DNA from: Halorussus caseinilyticus
GTDB taxonomy: Archaea > Halobacteriota > Halobacteria > Halobacteriales > Haladaptataceae
Reading direction: 5' to 3'
Assembly: GCF_029338395.1 (NCBI RefSeq)
Contig: NZ_CP119810.1
Location: 248,001 to 312,000, forward strand
DNA length: 64,000 bases
In this document: in pieces, positions 1-8,171 of the stretch
Numbering within the stretch: position 1 is the stretch's first letter
How the letters are laid out: each line of letters begins with the position of its first letter
Position numbers and translations under genes: made by a program
The notes under the pieces: generated by a model
The model's database searches: none
Told to the model about the DNA's origin: nothing
What the model saw: only the letters and a program-made list of their open reading frames with translations

Positions 1-314
1 CGGTCGAGAACGCCCGCGAAATCGCCGCGGTCGAAGGTATCGACGCTCTGCTCGTCGGTCCCGCAGACCTCTCGGGGTCGCTGGGCGTCTTCGGCGAGTA
101 CGACGCCGACGAGTTCCGCGAGGCGGTCGAGTCGGTCCTCGACGCGGCCCGCGCGTCCAACACCCCGGTCGGGACGCTGGCGACCACCGACGACGAGATT
201 CGCCGGTGGGTCGACTACGGTTACGACTACCAACTCGTCGGCGTGGACGCTGGCTACCTAGCCTCGGGGGTCGAACGCGCCCGGAGCGCCTACGACGAAG
301 CGACGGATGATTGA
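1..314 (+). CDS. HpcH/HpaI-family aldolase, C-terminal fragment
   Basis: The frame enters at base 3 and gives 103 residues before the TGA; the 5' part is outside the window. The motif LLVGPADLSGSLG is the metal- and substrate-binding segment typical of HpcH/HpaI aldolases (class II pyruvate aldolases such as 2-dehydro-3-deoxyglucarate or 4-hydroxy-2-oxo-heptanedioate aldolase); the following helices and the late GVDAGYLASG segment fit the end of that TIM barrel. The family cleaves 2-keto-3-deoxy sugar acids or related hydroxy-oxo acids to pyruvate plus an aldehyde. The substrate cannot be told from this fragment. The stop overlaps the start of the threonine synthase gene by 8 bp, so the two are probably co-transcribed. 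Confidence 0.85.
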   Translation, partial: VENAREIAAVEGIDALLVGPADLSGSLGVFGEYDADEFREAVESVLDAARASNTPVGTLATTDDEIRRWVDYGYDYQLVGVDAGYLASGVERARSAYDEATDD

Positions 315-1638
315 CTCCGCTCCGCCGCTGACCTGCTACCGGTGCGGCGCGACGGCCGCGTTCCCCGACCGCAAGCGGTGCGCGTGCGGCGAACCCCTCT
401 GGTTCGATACGGAGGGCGCGGCGGCCGACTTCGCGTGGCCCGACTCGGGAACCGGCGTCTGGCGCTACGCCGACCTCCTTCCGGTCGGGTCGCGCGCTCG
501 TTCGGACTCGCGCGCGACCGAGAGCGCGAGCGCAAGCGAGCGCGAGAGCGCAGACCCGCGAGCGCCCGCGGGCGTCGGCGCGGCCGCGGGCGCGACCCCG
601 CTCGTCCGGGTCCCGACCCTCGACGCCGACGCGGGGTGCCGACTCTGGGTGAAAGACGAGAGCGAGAACCCGACGGGAAGTTTCAAGGACCGCGGGAGCG
701 CGGTCGGCGCGGCGTGGGCCGCCAGTGCGGGCCGCGAGTGGATTGGAACCGTCTCGCACGGGAACATGGCGATGAGCGTCGCCGCCAACGCCGCCGGGGT
801 CGCCGACGGCCCGAACGCCGTCGTGTTGGTGCCCGACGACATCTCCGGCGAGCGACTCGCGGCCATCGCCCGGTACGACCCCACCGTCCTCCGGGTCGCG
901 GGCGACTACGGCCGACTCTACCGCGAGACGCTCGCGTCCGACGCGCCGGTCGAGTTCGTCAACTCCGACACGCCGCTCCGAGTCGCGGGCCAGAAGACCA
1001 CGGCGCTGGAGGTCTGTGAGGCGTTCGCGTCGGGGGCCGCGACCGAGAAGGAAGCGGAGACCACGGCCGAGGCGCGCGACCCGTCGGGTCGCGCGCCGGA
1101 CGCAATCGTCCTCCCGGTCAGTAGCGGCGGCCACGCCAGCGCGACGTGGAAGGCCCTGCGCGAGTTGCAGGCCGCAAACCTGCTCGCCGACGACCTGCCG
1201 CGACTCTACTTCGTGCAGACGGCGGCCTGCGACCCCATCGCGGCGGCCTTCCGCGAGGGCGCTGACGAGGTGACACCCGACGGCGACCCCGGAGACACCG
1301 CGGCTTACTCCATCGCCAACGCCGACCCGCCGAGCGGAACCCGGACGCTCGCGGCGGCGCGCGCGACCGGCGGCGCGGTCCTGTCGGTCCCCGACGACGA
1401 GATTCTGGACGCGAAGGCCACCCTCGCACGCCAAGCGGGGTTCTGCGTCGAACCGGCCTCGGCGACCACGCTCGCGGGGATTCGGCGACTCTCGTCGTCG
1501 GGCGACCTCTCGGCGGACGACGAGGTAGTCGCGGTGCTGACCGGCACCGGATTCCGCGAACTCGACGCCGACGGACCGAACCCCGACACCGTGTCGCTCG
1601 GAGACCTGTCGGGACGACTCCGGGACCTCACCGGGTGA
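307..1638 (+). CDS. thrC: threonine synthase (PLP-dependent)
   Basis: 443 residues. An N-terminal zinc-ribbon-like segment (CYRCG, then CACG) precedes a fold-type II PLP domain. The segment DESENPTGSFKDRG carries the PLP lysine (K127), and PVSSGGHAS is the phosphate-binding glycine loop. Family role: conversion of O-phosphohomoserine to threonine and phosphate in the cytoplasm. Residues about 62-90 are a low-complexity Arg/Ser/Glu insert in a DNA stretch rich in gcgag repeats, which is unusual for the enzyme and is probably a surface loop. The ATG at 307 overlaps the upstream aldolase stop. A related PLP enzyme (threonine-synthase-like lyase) is possible because haloarchaea often carry paralogues. 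Confidence 0.85.
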   Translation: MIDSAPPLTCYRCGATAAFPDRKRCACGEPLWFDTEGAAADFAWPDSGTGVWRYADLLPVGSRARSDSRATESASASERESADPRAPAGVGAAAGATPLVRVPTLDADAGCRLWVKDESENPTGSFKDRGSAVGAAWAASAGREWIGTVSHGNMAMSVAANAAGVADGPNAVVLVPDDISGERLAAIARYDPTVLRVAGDYGRLYRETLASDAPVEFVNSDTPLRVAGQKTTALEVCEAFASGAATEKEAETTAEARDPSGRAPDAIVLPVSSGGHASATWKALRELQAANLLADDLPRLYFVQTAACDPIAAAFREGADEVTPDGDPGDTAAYSIANADPPSGTRTLAAARATGGAVLSVPDDEILDAKATLARQAGFCVEPASATTLAGIRRLSSSGDLSADDEVVAVLTGTGFRELDADGPNPDTVSLGDLSGRLRDLTG

Positions 1639-1653
1639 CGAGCGACCCCTCGA

Positions 1654-1893
1654 CTACTCGTCGGCGAAGTCGAACCCCTCGATTTCCCGGCGCTCGCCCT
1701 CGGGGTCGTCGCCCTCGTACTTGTAGCGCGCGCCGTCGTTCTCCTCCTCGGTGACGCGGTGGGACCCGTCACAGAAGGGGTAGTCCTCCGAGAGACCGCA
1801 GAGACACACCGCGATGTCGCCTTTCTCGTCGTCTAAATCGCTCTCGTCTAACTTGAGCGGGCCGGTCGCCTCGTGGGTGACTTCGCGGGACAT
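1654..1893 (-). CDS. CDGSH iron-sulfur domain protein
   Basis: 79 residues. [16 protein letters not shown] matches the CDGSH signature (C-x-C-x2-S-x3-P-x-C-D-G-S-H), which binds one 2Fe-2S cluster through three Cys and one His. The C-terminal half is acidic, as usual in halophiles. Such small cytosolic proteins are thought to take part in Fe-S or redox homeostasis; the exact role is unknown. It is convergent with threonine synthase (15 bp apart) and divergent from the Nudix gene. Confidence 0.9.
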   Translation of the reverse strand: MSREVTHEATGPLKLDESDLDDEKGDIAVCLCGLSEDYPFCDGSHRVTEEENDGARYKYEGDDPEGERREIEGFDFADE

Positions 1894-1981
1894 GCCCGCA
1901 GGTAGGGAGTGGCGGCACGTAACGCTGGCGTCGGTCGCGGCGGTTGGCGAACTATTTACGCCGGGCGGTTCGACGGACGCT

Positions 1982-2566
1982 ATGGACAGTCACGACCGCG
2001 GTGCAGTTCGAGACGAGGTTCGACGCCGTGCCGACGCAGTTCTCGCTGGCGTCGAGGAACGATGGGGTCCGGTCGAACGTCTCGACGCGCTTACGGTCTC
2101 GCCGCTCTCGGAGCGCGACGGCGGGTTTCCCGCGTCCGCCAACGACTTCGAAGACGAGTTCTACCCGTACGCGGCGGGTGCCACAGTCACCGACGACAGG
2201 AACCGACTCCTCTGCGTCTACAGTTCCGCGCGTGACGAGTGGGAGACCCCCGGCGGCGGTGGCGAATCGGGCGAGACGCCCGCCGAGACCGCCCGGCGCG
2301 AGACGCTCGAAGAGACCGGCGTCGAGTGCGAACTCACCGACGTTCTCTTCGTCAGGACGATGGCGCTCGAACTGGGCGCGCCGGAGACCCTCCCGATTCC
2401 GACCGTGGTGTTCGCCGGGCGGCCGGTCGGCGGCGACGAACTCGGCGACGGCGAACTCGCAGACCACGGGGAAGTCGCGGACCTCGCGTGGTTCGGGGCC
2501 GACGAACTCCCCGATATTCGGGAGTACGACCGCAAGCACGCCTATCTCCGCTCTCTGAGCGACTGA
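1982..2566 (+). CDS. Nudix hydrolase
   Basis: 194 residues from the ATG at 1982, chosen because the A/T-rich box actatttac lies about 30 bp upstream, and the longer frame from 1814 runs back through the divergent CDSH-type gene. The Nudix box is complete: G-x5-E-x7-RE-x2-EE-x-G in the segment around residues 100-125 ([20 protein letters not shown] then ETGV). It hydrolyses a nucleoside diphosphate linked to another moiety; the N-terminal roughly 60 residues form a haloarchaeal helical extension. Substrate unknown. Confidence 0.85.
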   Translation: MDSHDRGAVRDEVRRRADAVLAGVEERWGPVERLDALTVSPLSERDGGFPASANDFEDEFYPYAAGATVTDDRNRLLCVYSSARDEWETPGGGGESGETPAETARRETLEETGVECELTDVLFVRTMALELGAPETLPIPTVVFAGRPVGGDELGDGELADHGEVADLAWFGADELPDIREYDRKHAYLRSLSD

Positions 2567-2574
2567 CGGGTGGC

Positions 2575-3906
2575 CTACTCCCGGTCGTAGGCACCCTCCC
2601 GCACCAACTCGCCTCTCTCGGCCAGCACGTTGGGCGTCCGACAGACGCCGTTCGCGCCCGTCACCTGCGGGACGGTGCAGTTGTTGCAGTTCGCACAGAC
2701 CGCCGCCGCGTCCTCGGCGTCGAGAATCCGGGCGGGAAGTCGCGGTTCGGCGTAGAACGGTCGGCCCATCCCCACCGCGTCGCAGGCGGGCGCGTTCCCG
2801 TCGTCCTCCTCTTCGCCGTCCTCGCTGTCCCCCAGTAGGGCGTCCATCTGCTCGCGGGTCCGGACGCCGCCCTCCAGTAGCACCGGCGCGGAAACCGCCT
2901 CGCGCACGCGGCGCGCGAGGTCGGCGTTCCACGTGGGTTCGAAGTCGTACTCGAACGCCTCGACTCGGTTGGCGGCCGCGACCAGTGCGGCCTTCCACCG
3001 ACTGCCGAACGCCGCGACGTACCCCTCGCGGAAGTTCGGGTCGCGCCACGCCCGGTCGGGGAACCGCCCGCGGACGATACTCATGTCCCAGAACGTCGAG
3101 ACCCGGACCGGGACGAGGGCGTCGTATCCGATGCGGTCGAGGCGGGCGCAGATGTCCACGGCGTCGTCGGCGGTGAGGTGGCGGCGGACGAACGGCGGGG
3201 TCTCGGTCTCTGCGGGCACTTTGGCGACGACGGGCAGGTCGCCCGCCCGCGCCCGAATCTCGTCGTACACCGCCTCGAAGAAGCGCACGCCGTCGGCGAA
3301 CTCGTCGTCTCGGCGGTTGTAGAACGGCGAGAGGAACTGCTGGAGGATGCCCATGTTCGCGCCCGCGAGGTGGACGCCGTCGTAGCCAGCGTCGGCGGCG
3401 TTGGCCGCACACCGCCCGAAGTCCGCGGCGAGGTCGTACACCTCGTCGGTCGAGAGGACCCGCACGTCGAAGTCCAGAAACCCGAGGCGGTCGGCGAGAC
3501 GGAGGGGCCACGGGGGTTCGGACACCGCGAGTTGGGTCGTCTCGGGGTTGGCCCGGCGGTACTCGGCGTGCCACGTCTCCATGCTCCGCAGGCCGCCGTG
3601 GTCCAACTGGACGAAGACGCGCCCGCCGTGGTCGTGGATTGCGTCGGTCAACTCCGAGAGACCCGCGGCGAACTCGGGGTCCGCGAGGCTCGTCATCGAC
3701 GGTGCGACGCGGCCCCCGTCCATGCGGACGGGGGCCGCGCCCTGAAAGACGAGTCCGGCACCGGACGCCGCCGCGGGTTCGAGTTCGGCCGCCAGCGTCT
3801 CGGCGGCGTCGGGTCCCTCGCCCGCGCATTCGAGCAACGGCGCGCGATAGAGCCGATTCGGGAGTTCGACGCCGCCGATTTCGAGGGGGGCTTCGAGTTC
3901 GGGCAC
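2575..3906 (-). CDS. NADH:flavin oxidoreductase, old yellow enzyme family
   Basis: 443 residues. The protein follows the FMN TIM-barrel pattern of OYE / 2,4-dienoyl-CoA reductase-like enzymes: an N-terminal GGVELPNRLYRAPL strand, a VFVQLDHGG segment in the barrel, a DAGYDGVHLAGANMGILQQF active-site segment, and a late GMGRPFYAEPRLPARI FMN-phosphate region. After the barrel, CANCNNC followed 11 residues later by a fourth Cys looks like the 4Fe-4S site seen in dienoyl-CoA-reductase-type members. The C-terminal FAD/NADPH domain of the full dienoyl-CoA reductase is absent, so an external electron donor is likely. Residues about 370-385 are a Glu/Asp-rich insert. Substrate unknown. Confidence 0.8.
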   Translation of the reverse strand: MPELEAPLEIGGVELPNRLYRAPLLECAGEGPDAAETLAAELEPAAASGAGLVFQGAAPVRMDGGRVAPSMTSLADPEFAAGLSELTDAIHDHGGRVFVQLDHGGLRSMETWHAEYRRANPETTQLAVSEPPWPLRLADRLGFLDFDVRVLSTDEVYDLAADFGRCAANAADAGYDGVHLAGANMGILQQFLSPFYNRRDDEFADGVRFFEAVYDEIRARAGDLPVVAKVPAETETPPFVRRHLTADDAVDICARLDRIGYDALVPVRVSTFWDMSIVRGRFPDRAWRDPNFREGYVAAFGSRWKAALVAAANRVEAFEYDFEPTWNADLARRVREAVSAPVLLEGGVRTREQMDALLGDSEDGEEEDDGNAPACDAVGMGRPFYAEPRLPARILDAEDAAAVCANCNNCTVPQVTGANGVCRTPNVLAERGELVREGAYDRE

Positions 3907-4133
3907 GTTGCGTGGGCGTTCGACGCGTCTCGGGTAAAGTGTTGGGCCGACCGGAAGAGGCGTATTTTTCTATGCTTTAGCAATGTTTCTATTTCTTTAG
4001 GAAACCTATAGTTTTCTCGTTCGGGCGTCGGTCCCGTCCTCGGTCGGTCGCTTCGCTCCCTCCCTCGACGCGGTGGCGGTGCGGGAGCGGTTCGATAGCG
4101 GTGAGCGAGTCACGTCGCGGCGCGTGCGACGAC

Positions 4134-4163
4134 GTTTACGTTTTCGTTTTCGAAAACGCAAAC
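4134..4163. repeat. A/T-rich dyad, possible operator
   Basis: Arms 4134-4146 and 4151-4163 pair with one mismatch around tttt. The inner 14 bp (4145-4158, cgttttcgaaaacg) are a perfect palindrome. A further copy of cgcaaac follows. It stands out in a GC-rich context. Confidence 0.5.
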
Positions 4164-4379
4164 GTTTTCGCAAACAGCATTTCAGGCGGTCTCTCCGGTT
4201 CGCTCTCTCCGCTCACGACCCGACCGAGGCGTCCCGAGCGCACGAGTACCGGAGGAGTTCGACCCGGCGGCGGAGACGCGGGAGCGAAGCGTTCGCGTCG
4301 ATTGGTCGGCCGAGCGTTCGCGGGGTCGAGTCGGATTTCGGTATTAAGTATTGATTGTTTCCCGCGTCCCCTCGCGCTC

Positions 4380-4417
4380 TCGCGGGTGCGCGCTCGCAAG
4401 CGAGCGCGCACCCGCGA
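4380..4417. repeat. GC-rich hairpin, 18-bp perfect arms
   Basis: Arms 4380-4397 and 4400-4417 are exact reverse complements around a 2-nt centre. It lies about 90 bp before the antiporter regulatory gene and just after an A/T-rich box (gtattaagtattg), so it could be a transcript-end or regulatory hairpin. Confidence 0.7.
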
Positions 4418-4503
4418 ACCCCTCCGGAGCGTCGGACCCGGAGGGTCGGCCTGCACTGGACTCCCGACACACGTTTATGGTCGTCTCCGACGTATCGTGG
4501 GGC

Positions 4504-4983
4504 ATGACCGTCTACGAGACGGACGTTCCGGGTGTGGGTCGGAAGTTCGAGTACGAACTCGACGGCGACGACCGTCTCGTCCTCGTCGTCCACCACGACG
4601 GCAAGCGCGAGGTGTTCCGGCGTCGGTCCGCCGAGGCCGACAGCGAGAAACTCTTCGAACTCGACGACCAGCAGGCCCGCGAGTTCGGCACCCTGCTGGA
4701 GGGCGCGTACTTCCAACCCCTCGATTTAGAGCGCGTGCAGGTCCCCCTCGGCGAGGAAATCATCGAGTGGCACGACGTGACCGCGGACTCCTCGCTGGTC
4801 GGCCGGTCGCTGAGCGAGTCGAACGTCCGACGCGAGACCGGCACCTCGATACTCGCGGTCCAGCGCGACGGCGAGACGATTGCCAACCCCGAACCGGACT
4901 TCGAGTTCGGCGCGGGCGACGTGGTTGTCGCACTCGGCACTCGCGCGCAACACGGAACGCTCGCGGACCTCGCGTCGAACTGA
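4504..4983 (+). CDS. cation:proton antiporter regulatory subunit, KhtT-like (TrkA-C domain)
   Basis: 159 residues from the ATG at 4504; an ATG at 4477 is possible but MTVYETDVPGVGRKFE is the usual N-terminus of this family. An N-terminal domain of about 70 residues is followed by a TrkA-C domain (residues about 75-157: VTADSSLVGRSLSESNVRRE ... ILAVQRDG ... FGAGDVVVALG). KhtT-type subunits bind nucleotide or sense pH and gate a partner antiporter. Its TGA overlaps the ATG of the antiporter gene by one base, so the two are translationally coupled and probably form one complex at the membrane. Confidence 0.85.
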   Translation: MTVYETDVPGVGRKFEYELDGDDRLVLVVHHDGKREVFRRRSAEADSEKLFELDDQQAREFGTLLEGAYFQPLDLERVQVPLGEEIIEWHDVTADSSLVGRSLSESNVRRETGTSILAVQRDGETIANPEPDFEFGAGDVVVALGTRAQHGTLADLASN

Positions 4984-6173
4984 TGGCCGAAATCCTCGTG
5001 GAGTTGGGCATCACGTTCACCGCGCTGGCCGTCGCTGGCGCGCTCGCGACCCGCGCGAACCAGTCGGTCATCCCGGCGTACATCCTCGCTGGCGTGGTCG
5101 TCGGTCCGAACCCGCCGCTGTCGCTCGGCCCGATAGACCTGACGCTGGTCGCTCACCGGCCGATACTCGACGTGGGCGCGGAACTCGGCGTGGTCTTTCT
5201 CCTCTTCTTCCTCGGTCTGGAGTTCAGTCCCGACCGCCTGCTGGCCCGGCCGACCCGACTGTTCGGCGTCGGCGCGACCGACTTCCTCGTCAACTTCGGC
5301 GCGGGACTGGCGCTGGCCGCGGCGTTCGGCTTTCCGTTGCTGACAGCGATGTTTCTCGCCAGCATCGTCTACATCTCTTCGAGCGCCGTCGTCACGAAGT
5401 CGCTGGTCGAACGCGGGTGGATTGCCGACCCCGAGAGCGACGTGATTCTGGGTACGCTCGTCTTCGAGGACCTGCTCATCGCGGTGGTCCTCGCTATCCT
5501 GACCGCGGTGGCCCTCGGCGGTGGCGGCGTCGGTGCCGTCCTCGTCTCGGTCGGGAGGTCCGGGGCGTTCTTGGCGGCGCTGGCGGCCGTCGCGGTCTAC
5601 GGTACCCCCTACGTCGAGCGACTGCTCTCGGTGGAGGCAGACGAGTTGTTCCTGCTGTTCGCGGTCGGCATCACCACGCTGGTCGCTGGCGAGGCCCTCG
5701 TCCTCGGAGTCAGCGAGGCTGTCGCCGCCTTCTTCGTGGGAACCGCCTTCGGCCAGACCGACCACGACGAACGCCTCGAACTCGTGGTGGGTCCCACCCG
5801 CGACCTGTTCGCCGCGGTGTTCTTCTTCTCCATCGGCCTAACGACCGACGTGACCGCGTTCCTCGACGTGTGGGTCCTACTCGCCGTCGCCGTGGTCGTG
5901 ACTTCACTCTCGAAACTCGCCAGCGGCGTCCTCGGCGGTCGGGTCTACGGTCTCAGCAGGCGGCGGTCGCTCCGGGTCGGCGTCGGACTGGTCCCCCGCG
6001 GCGAGTTCTCGCTGGTCATCGCGGCGCTGGCGACTACCGCAGGCGCGTCCATCCCGCGGACCGACGAACTCGCGTCGTTCACCGTAGGCTACGTCCTCGT
6101 GATGAGCGTTCTCGGAACGGTAGCGATGCAGTACGCCGACGGGGTGACGGCGTTCCGGAGCAGAGAACACTGA
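4983..6173 (+). CDS. cation:proton antiporter, CPA2 family (KhtU/KefB-like)
   Basis: 396 residues with about 12 membrane segments. The segments TFTALAVAGALATR, LGVVFLLFFLGLEF, ILGTLVFEDLLIAVVLAIL (with the conserved acidic pair in TM5) and VGLVPRGEFSLVIAAL are characteristic of the CPA2 Na+/H+ and K+/H+ exchanger fold. The cytoplasmic TrkA-N domain of KefB/KefC is absent; regulation would come from the separate KhtT-like subunit directly upstream. Predicted to exchange K+ or Na+ for protons across the cytoplasmic membrane, relevant to a high-salt cytoplasm. Confidence 0.9.
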   Translation: MAEILVELGITFTALAVAGALATRANQSVIPAYILAGVVVGPNPPLSLGPIDLTLVAHRPILDVGAELGVVFLLFFLGLEFSPDRLLARPTRLFGVGATDFLVNFGAGLALAAAFGFPLLTAMFLASIVYISSSAVVTKSLVERGWIADPESDVILGTLVFEDLLIAVVLAILTAVALGGGGVGAVLVSVGRSGAFLAALAAVAVYGTPYVERLLSVEADELFLLFAVGITTLVAGEALVLGVSEAVAAFFVGTAFGQTDHDERLELVVGPTRDLFAAVFFFSIGLTTDVTAFLDVWVLLAVAVVVTSLSKLASGVLGGRVYGLSRRRSLRVGVGLVPRGEFSLVIAALATTAGASIPRTDELASFTVGYVLVMSVLGTVAMQYADGVTAFRSREH

Positions 6174-6184
6174 CGACGCGGCGC

Positions 6185-6742
6185 TCACTTCCACTTGATG
6201 GAGCAACCCCGCGAGGGCATGAAGTCCAAATCGACTTCCTCGCCCGCCAGCACCGCGTCGATGGCGTCTCGGACGTAGATTTCGGTGGGTTCGTCGTCGG
6301 GGTTCAACGCGTCGTCGAGTCGGCCGTGGTACGCCAGCGTGAACTCCTCGCCCTCGTTGCGCAGGAGGAACGGGTCGGGCGTACACTCCGCGCCGTAGTC
6401 CTCCGCGACTGCTTGGGTGTCGTCCCGGAGGTAGGCGTCGTAGCGAATCCGGCCGTCTTCGACGTACTCGACCATCGCTTCGTAGGAGTCGTCGGGATAC
6501 TCCTCGGCGTCGTTGGGGTTGATGCCGACGACTGCGGCGTCGTCGTACTCGTCGGCAACGTCGTTCAACAGGTCGAACTTCGCCTGCGCGTACGGGCAGT
6601 GGTTGCAGGTGAACACCAGCAGAACGGCGTCGTAGTCGGCGAAGTCCGCGAGGGTGTGGGTCTCGCCATCGGTACCTTTCAACTCGAAGTTCGGGACCGG
6701 TTCGTCGCGTTCGATTTTCTCTTGGGACTCTTTCATCACCAT
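6185..6742 (-). CDS. thioredoxin-like redoxin with CNHC motif
   Basis: 185 residues. FTCNHCPYAQAKFDLL carries the redox pair C46/C49, and TPDPFLL is the cis-proline loop of the thioredoxin fold (AhpC/TSA-redoxin type with a CNHCPY signature). Start 6742 (MVMKESQEK) is chosen because a TATA-like box (ggaaaaatag on the plus strand, 6763-6772) lies 26 bp upstream, giving a leaderless transcript; the ATG at 6736 is an alternative. Predicted cytosolic thiol peroxidase or disulfide reductase. It is convergent with the antiporter gene. Confidence 0.85.
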   Translation of the reverse strand: MVMKESQEKIERDEPVPNFELKGTDGETHTLADFADYDAVLLVFTCNHCPYAQAKFDLLNDVADEYDDAAVVGINPNDAEEYPDDSYEAMVEYVEDGRIRYDAYLRDDTQAVAEDYGAECTPDPFLLRNEGEEFTLAYHGRLDDALNPDDEPTEIYVRDAIDAVLAGEEVDLDFMPSRGCSIKWK

Positions 6743-6810
6743 GCGCGTGAGTTGGGTCCTGCCGGAAAAATAGGTTCGGGAGTGAAGACGCGGTGTTTCG
6801 GGGTCGGACC

Positions 6811-7401
6811 TCACGCCTGCACGACCACGAAGAACGTCTCGGGTCGCTCGTCGGCCCGCAAGACCTCGAAACCCGCATTTTCGAGGAGTTCGACCGCCTC
6901 GTCGCGGTCGTATCGCTCGCCGACCGGGGGACCGCTCTCGCCCTCGCCGGTCGCCGACCAGTCGGCGACGACGAAGCGCCCGCCGTCGGCGAGGACGCGC
7001 GCGACTTCGGTCTCAGCGCCGCTTTCGTCCCCCGCGCTCTCGCCGTGGCCGTCGCCCGCGAACTCGTGGAACGTCATGGTCGAGAAGGCGGCGTCGAGTT
7101 CGCCGTCGCCGAAGGGCAAGTCGCCGATGTCCGCGGTCACGAGTTCGACGTTCTCGGGCACGCCCTTCTCGCGGTACAGCTCGTGCATCTCGTCCTGTAC
7201 GTCCACGGCCCGGACCTCGGCGGCGAACGGGGCCACGTCGTCGGTGTAAAAGCCGGTTCCGCTCCCGAGGTCCGCGACGGCCCCGGTTCGGTCGGACCCG
7301 AGGGCTAGCGCGACGACCAGTTCCTCGCGCGAGAGGTAGCGATACCGCGAGTCGTCTTCGAGTTTGTCGGCCGACTCGGGGTCGAACGTGTGAAAACCCA
7401 T
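6811..7401 (-). CDS. class I SAM-dependent methyltransferase
   Basis: 196 residues from the ATG at 7401 (a GTG lies 6 bp earlier). AVADLGSGTGFYTDDVAPFA is motif I (SAM binding), VRAVDVQDEM motif II, and DAAFSTMTFHEF motif IV. The substrate is unknown; the sequence has the UbiE/arsenite-type small-molecule methyltransferase layout with an acidic insertion after motif IV. A TTAAGG box (7423-7432) sits about 27 bp before the start. Confidence 0.85.
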   Translation of the reverse strand: MGFHTFDPESADKLEDDSRYRYLSREELVVALALGSDRTGAVADLGSGTGFYTDDVAPFAAEVRAVDVQDEMHELYREKGVPENVELVTADIGDLPFGDGELDAAFSTMTFHEFAGDGHGESAGDESGAETEVARVLADGGRFVVADWSATGEGESGPPVGERYDRDEAVELLENAGFEVLRADERPETFFVVVQA

Positions 7402-7478
7402 CGTCACCGACTCGGTGGCCGACCGCCTTAACGTCTGCGGGATGTGTGCGGACGTTACAAGAGCGCCGGTATCCGTCG

Positions 7479-7907
7479 TTACTGGGCGTCTTCGCCGTAT
7501 CGCTCCACGAGGTTCGTCAGGGTTCCCTCGTCCTGCACGCCCACGAGTTGTTCGACCTGTTCGCCGTCGGCGAACAGCACCATCGTCGGGACGCCCCGGA
7601 CGCCGTACTGCGAAGCGAGTCCCTGATGCTGGTCAACGTCCACTTTCGCTACCGCGGCGTCTGTTTCGGCGGCGACGGACGCCACGATTGGTTCGAGCAT
7701 ATTGCACGGTCCACACCAGTCCGCGTAGAAGTCCACCAGCACGACGCCGTAGTCGGTGGTCACGTCAGAGAACTGTTCGACGCTCTCTACGTGGATGGGT
7801 TCGTCCGGCGCGTCCGCACTCTCGCCGTCCCCGGCGTCGGTCTCGTCGTCGCCGAGCATCTGTTCGCGCTTCCGTTCGCGGATGGATTCGAGTTCGTCTT
7901 CGCTCAT
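7479..7907 (-). CDS. trxA: thioredoxin
   Basis: 142 residues. The canonical active site WCGPC is at residues 64-68, followed by the GVPTMVLFADG cis-proline loop. A charged N-terminal extension of about 40 residues, rich in Glu and Asp, is common in haloarchaeal thioredoxins. Reduces protein disulfides in the cytosol. Start 7907 (ATG) sits 26 bp from a TTAAAG box at about 7931; a GTG is directly before it. Confidence 0.95.
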   Translation of the reverse strand: MSEDELESIRERKREQMLGDDETDAGDGESADAPDEPIHVESVEQFSDVTTDYGVVLVDFYADWCGPCNMLEPIVASVAAETDAAVAKVDVDQHQGLASQYGVRGVPTMVLFADGEQVEQLVGVQDEGTLTNLVERYGEDAQ

Positions 7908-8171
7908 CACCTACGTCTTCTCGTTCTACGGCTTTAACTGTTTTGCACGAGAGGTACAATACTACTGGCTCGTTCGCGTCCGGCGCACACGTGGTGTGCG
8001 ACCGAGGGCGCGGACGCGTCCGACGACGGAAATCCGGCTCTCCCCGGTCTTCGGCTACTTGATAGAAACGGGGTCAGTAACGCCGGGTTTCCGGCCGCGA
8101 ACGCCGGGGATAACCGGCGGTAGGGGACTTTCCCTGCCAATAACAATGAGTCGGTCGGTGGTCGTCGGGGT

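Larger units (their letters stand above)
3907..4503. other. gene-free stretch with dyads and a dispersed repeat
   Basis: No convincing gene. 3960-4020 is A/T rich and probably holds the promoter of the OYE gene (minus strand). 4134-4163 is a dyad, 4302-4321 a 20-bp motif found again at 48045-48064, and 4380-4417 a long hairpin. An A/T-rich box just before 4500 probably serves the KhtT-like gene. Confidence 0.6.

Noticed and set aside
1952-3829. Long minus-strand frame of 625 codons over the OYE and Nudix genes
   Set aside because: Arg- and Pro-rich translation with no family features; it is the out-of-frame shadow of GC-rich genes. Many similar long frames (4880-7249 plus, 10755-12422 plus, 33341-36022 minus, 49224-50660 minus) were rejected for the same reason.
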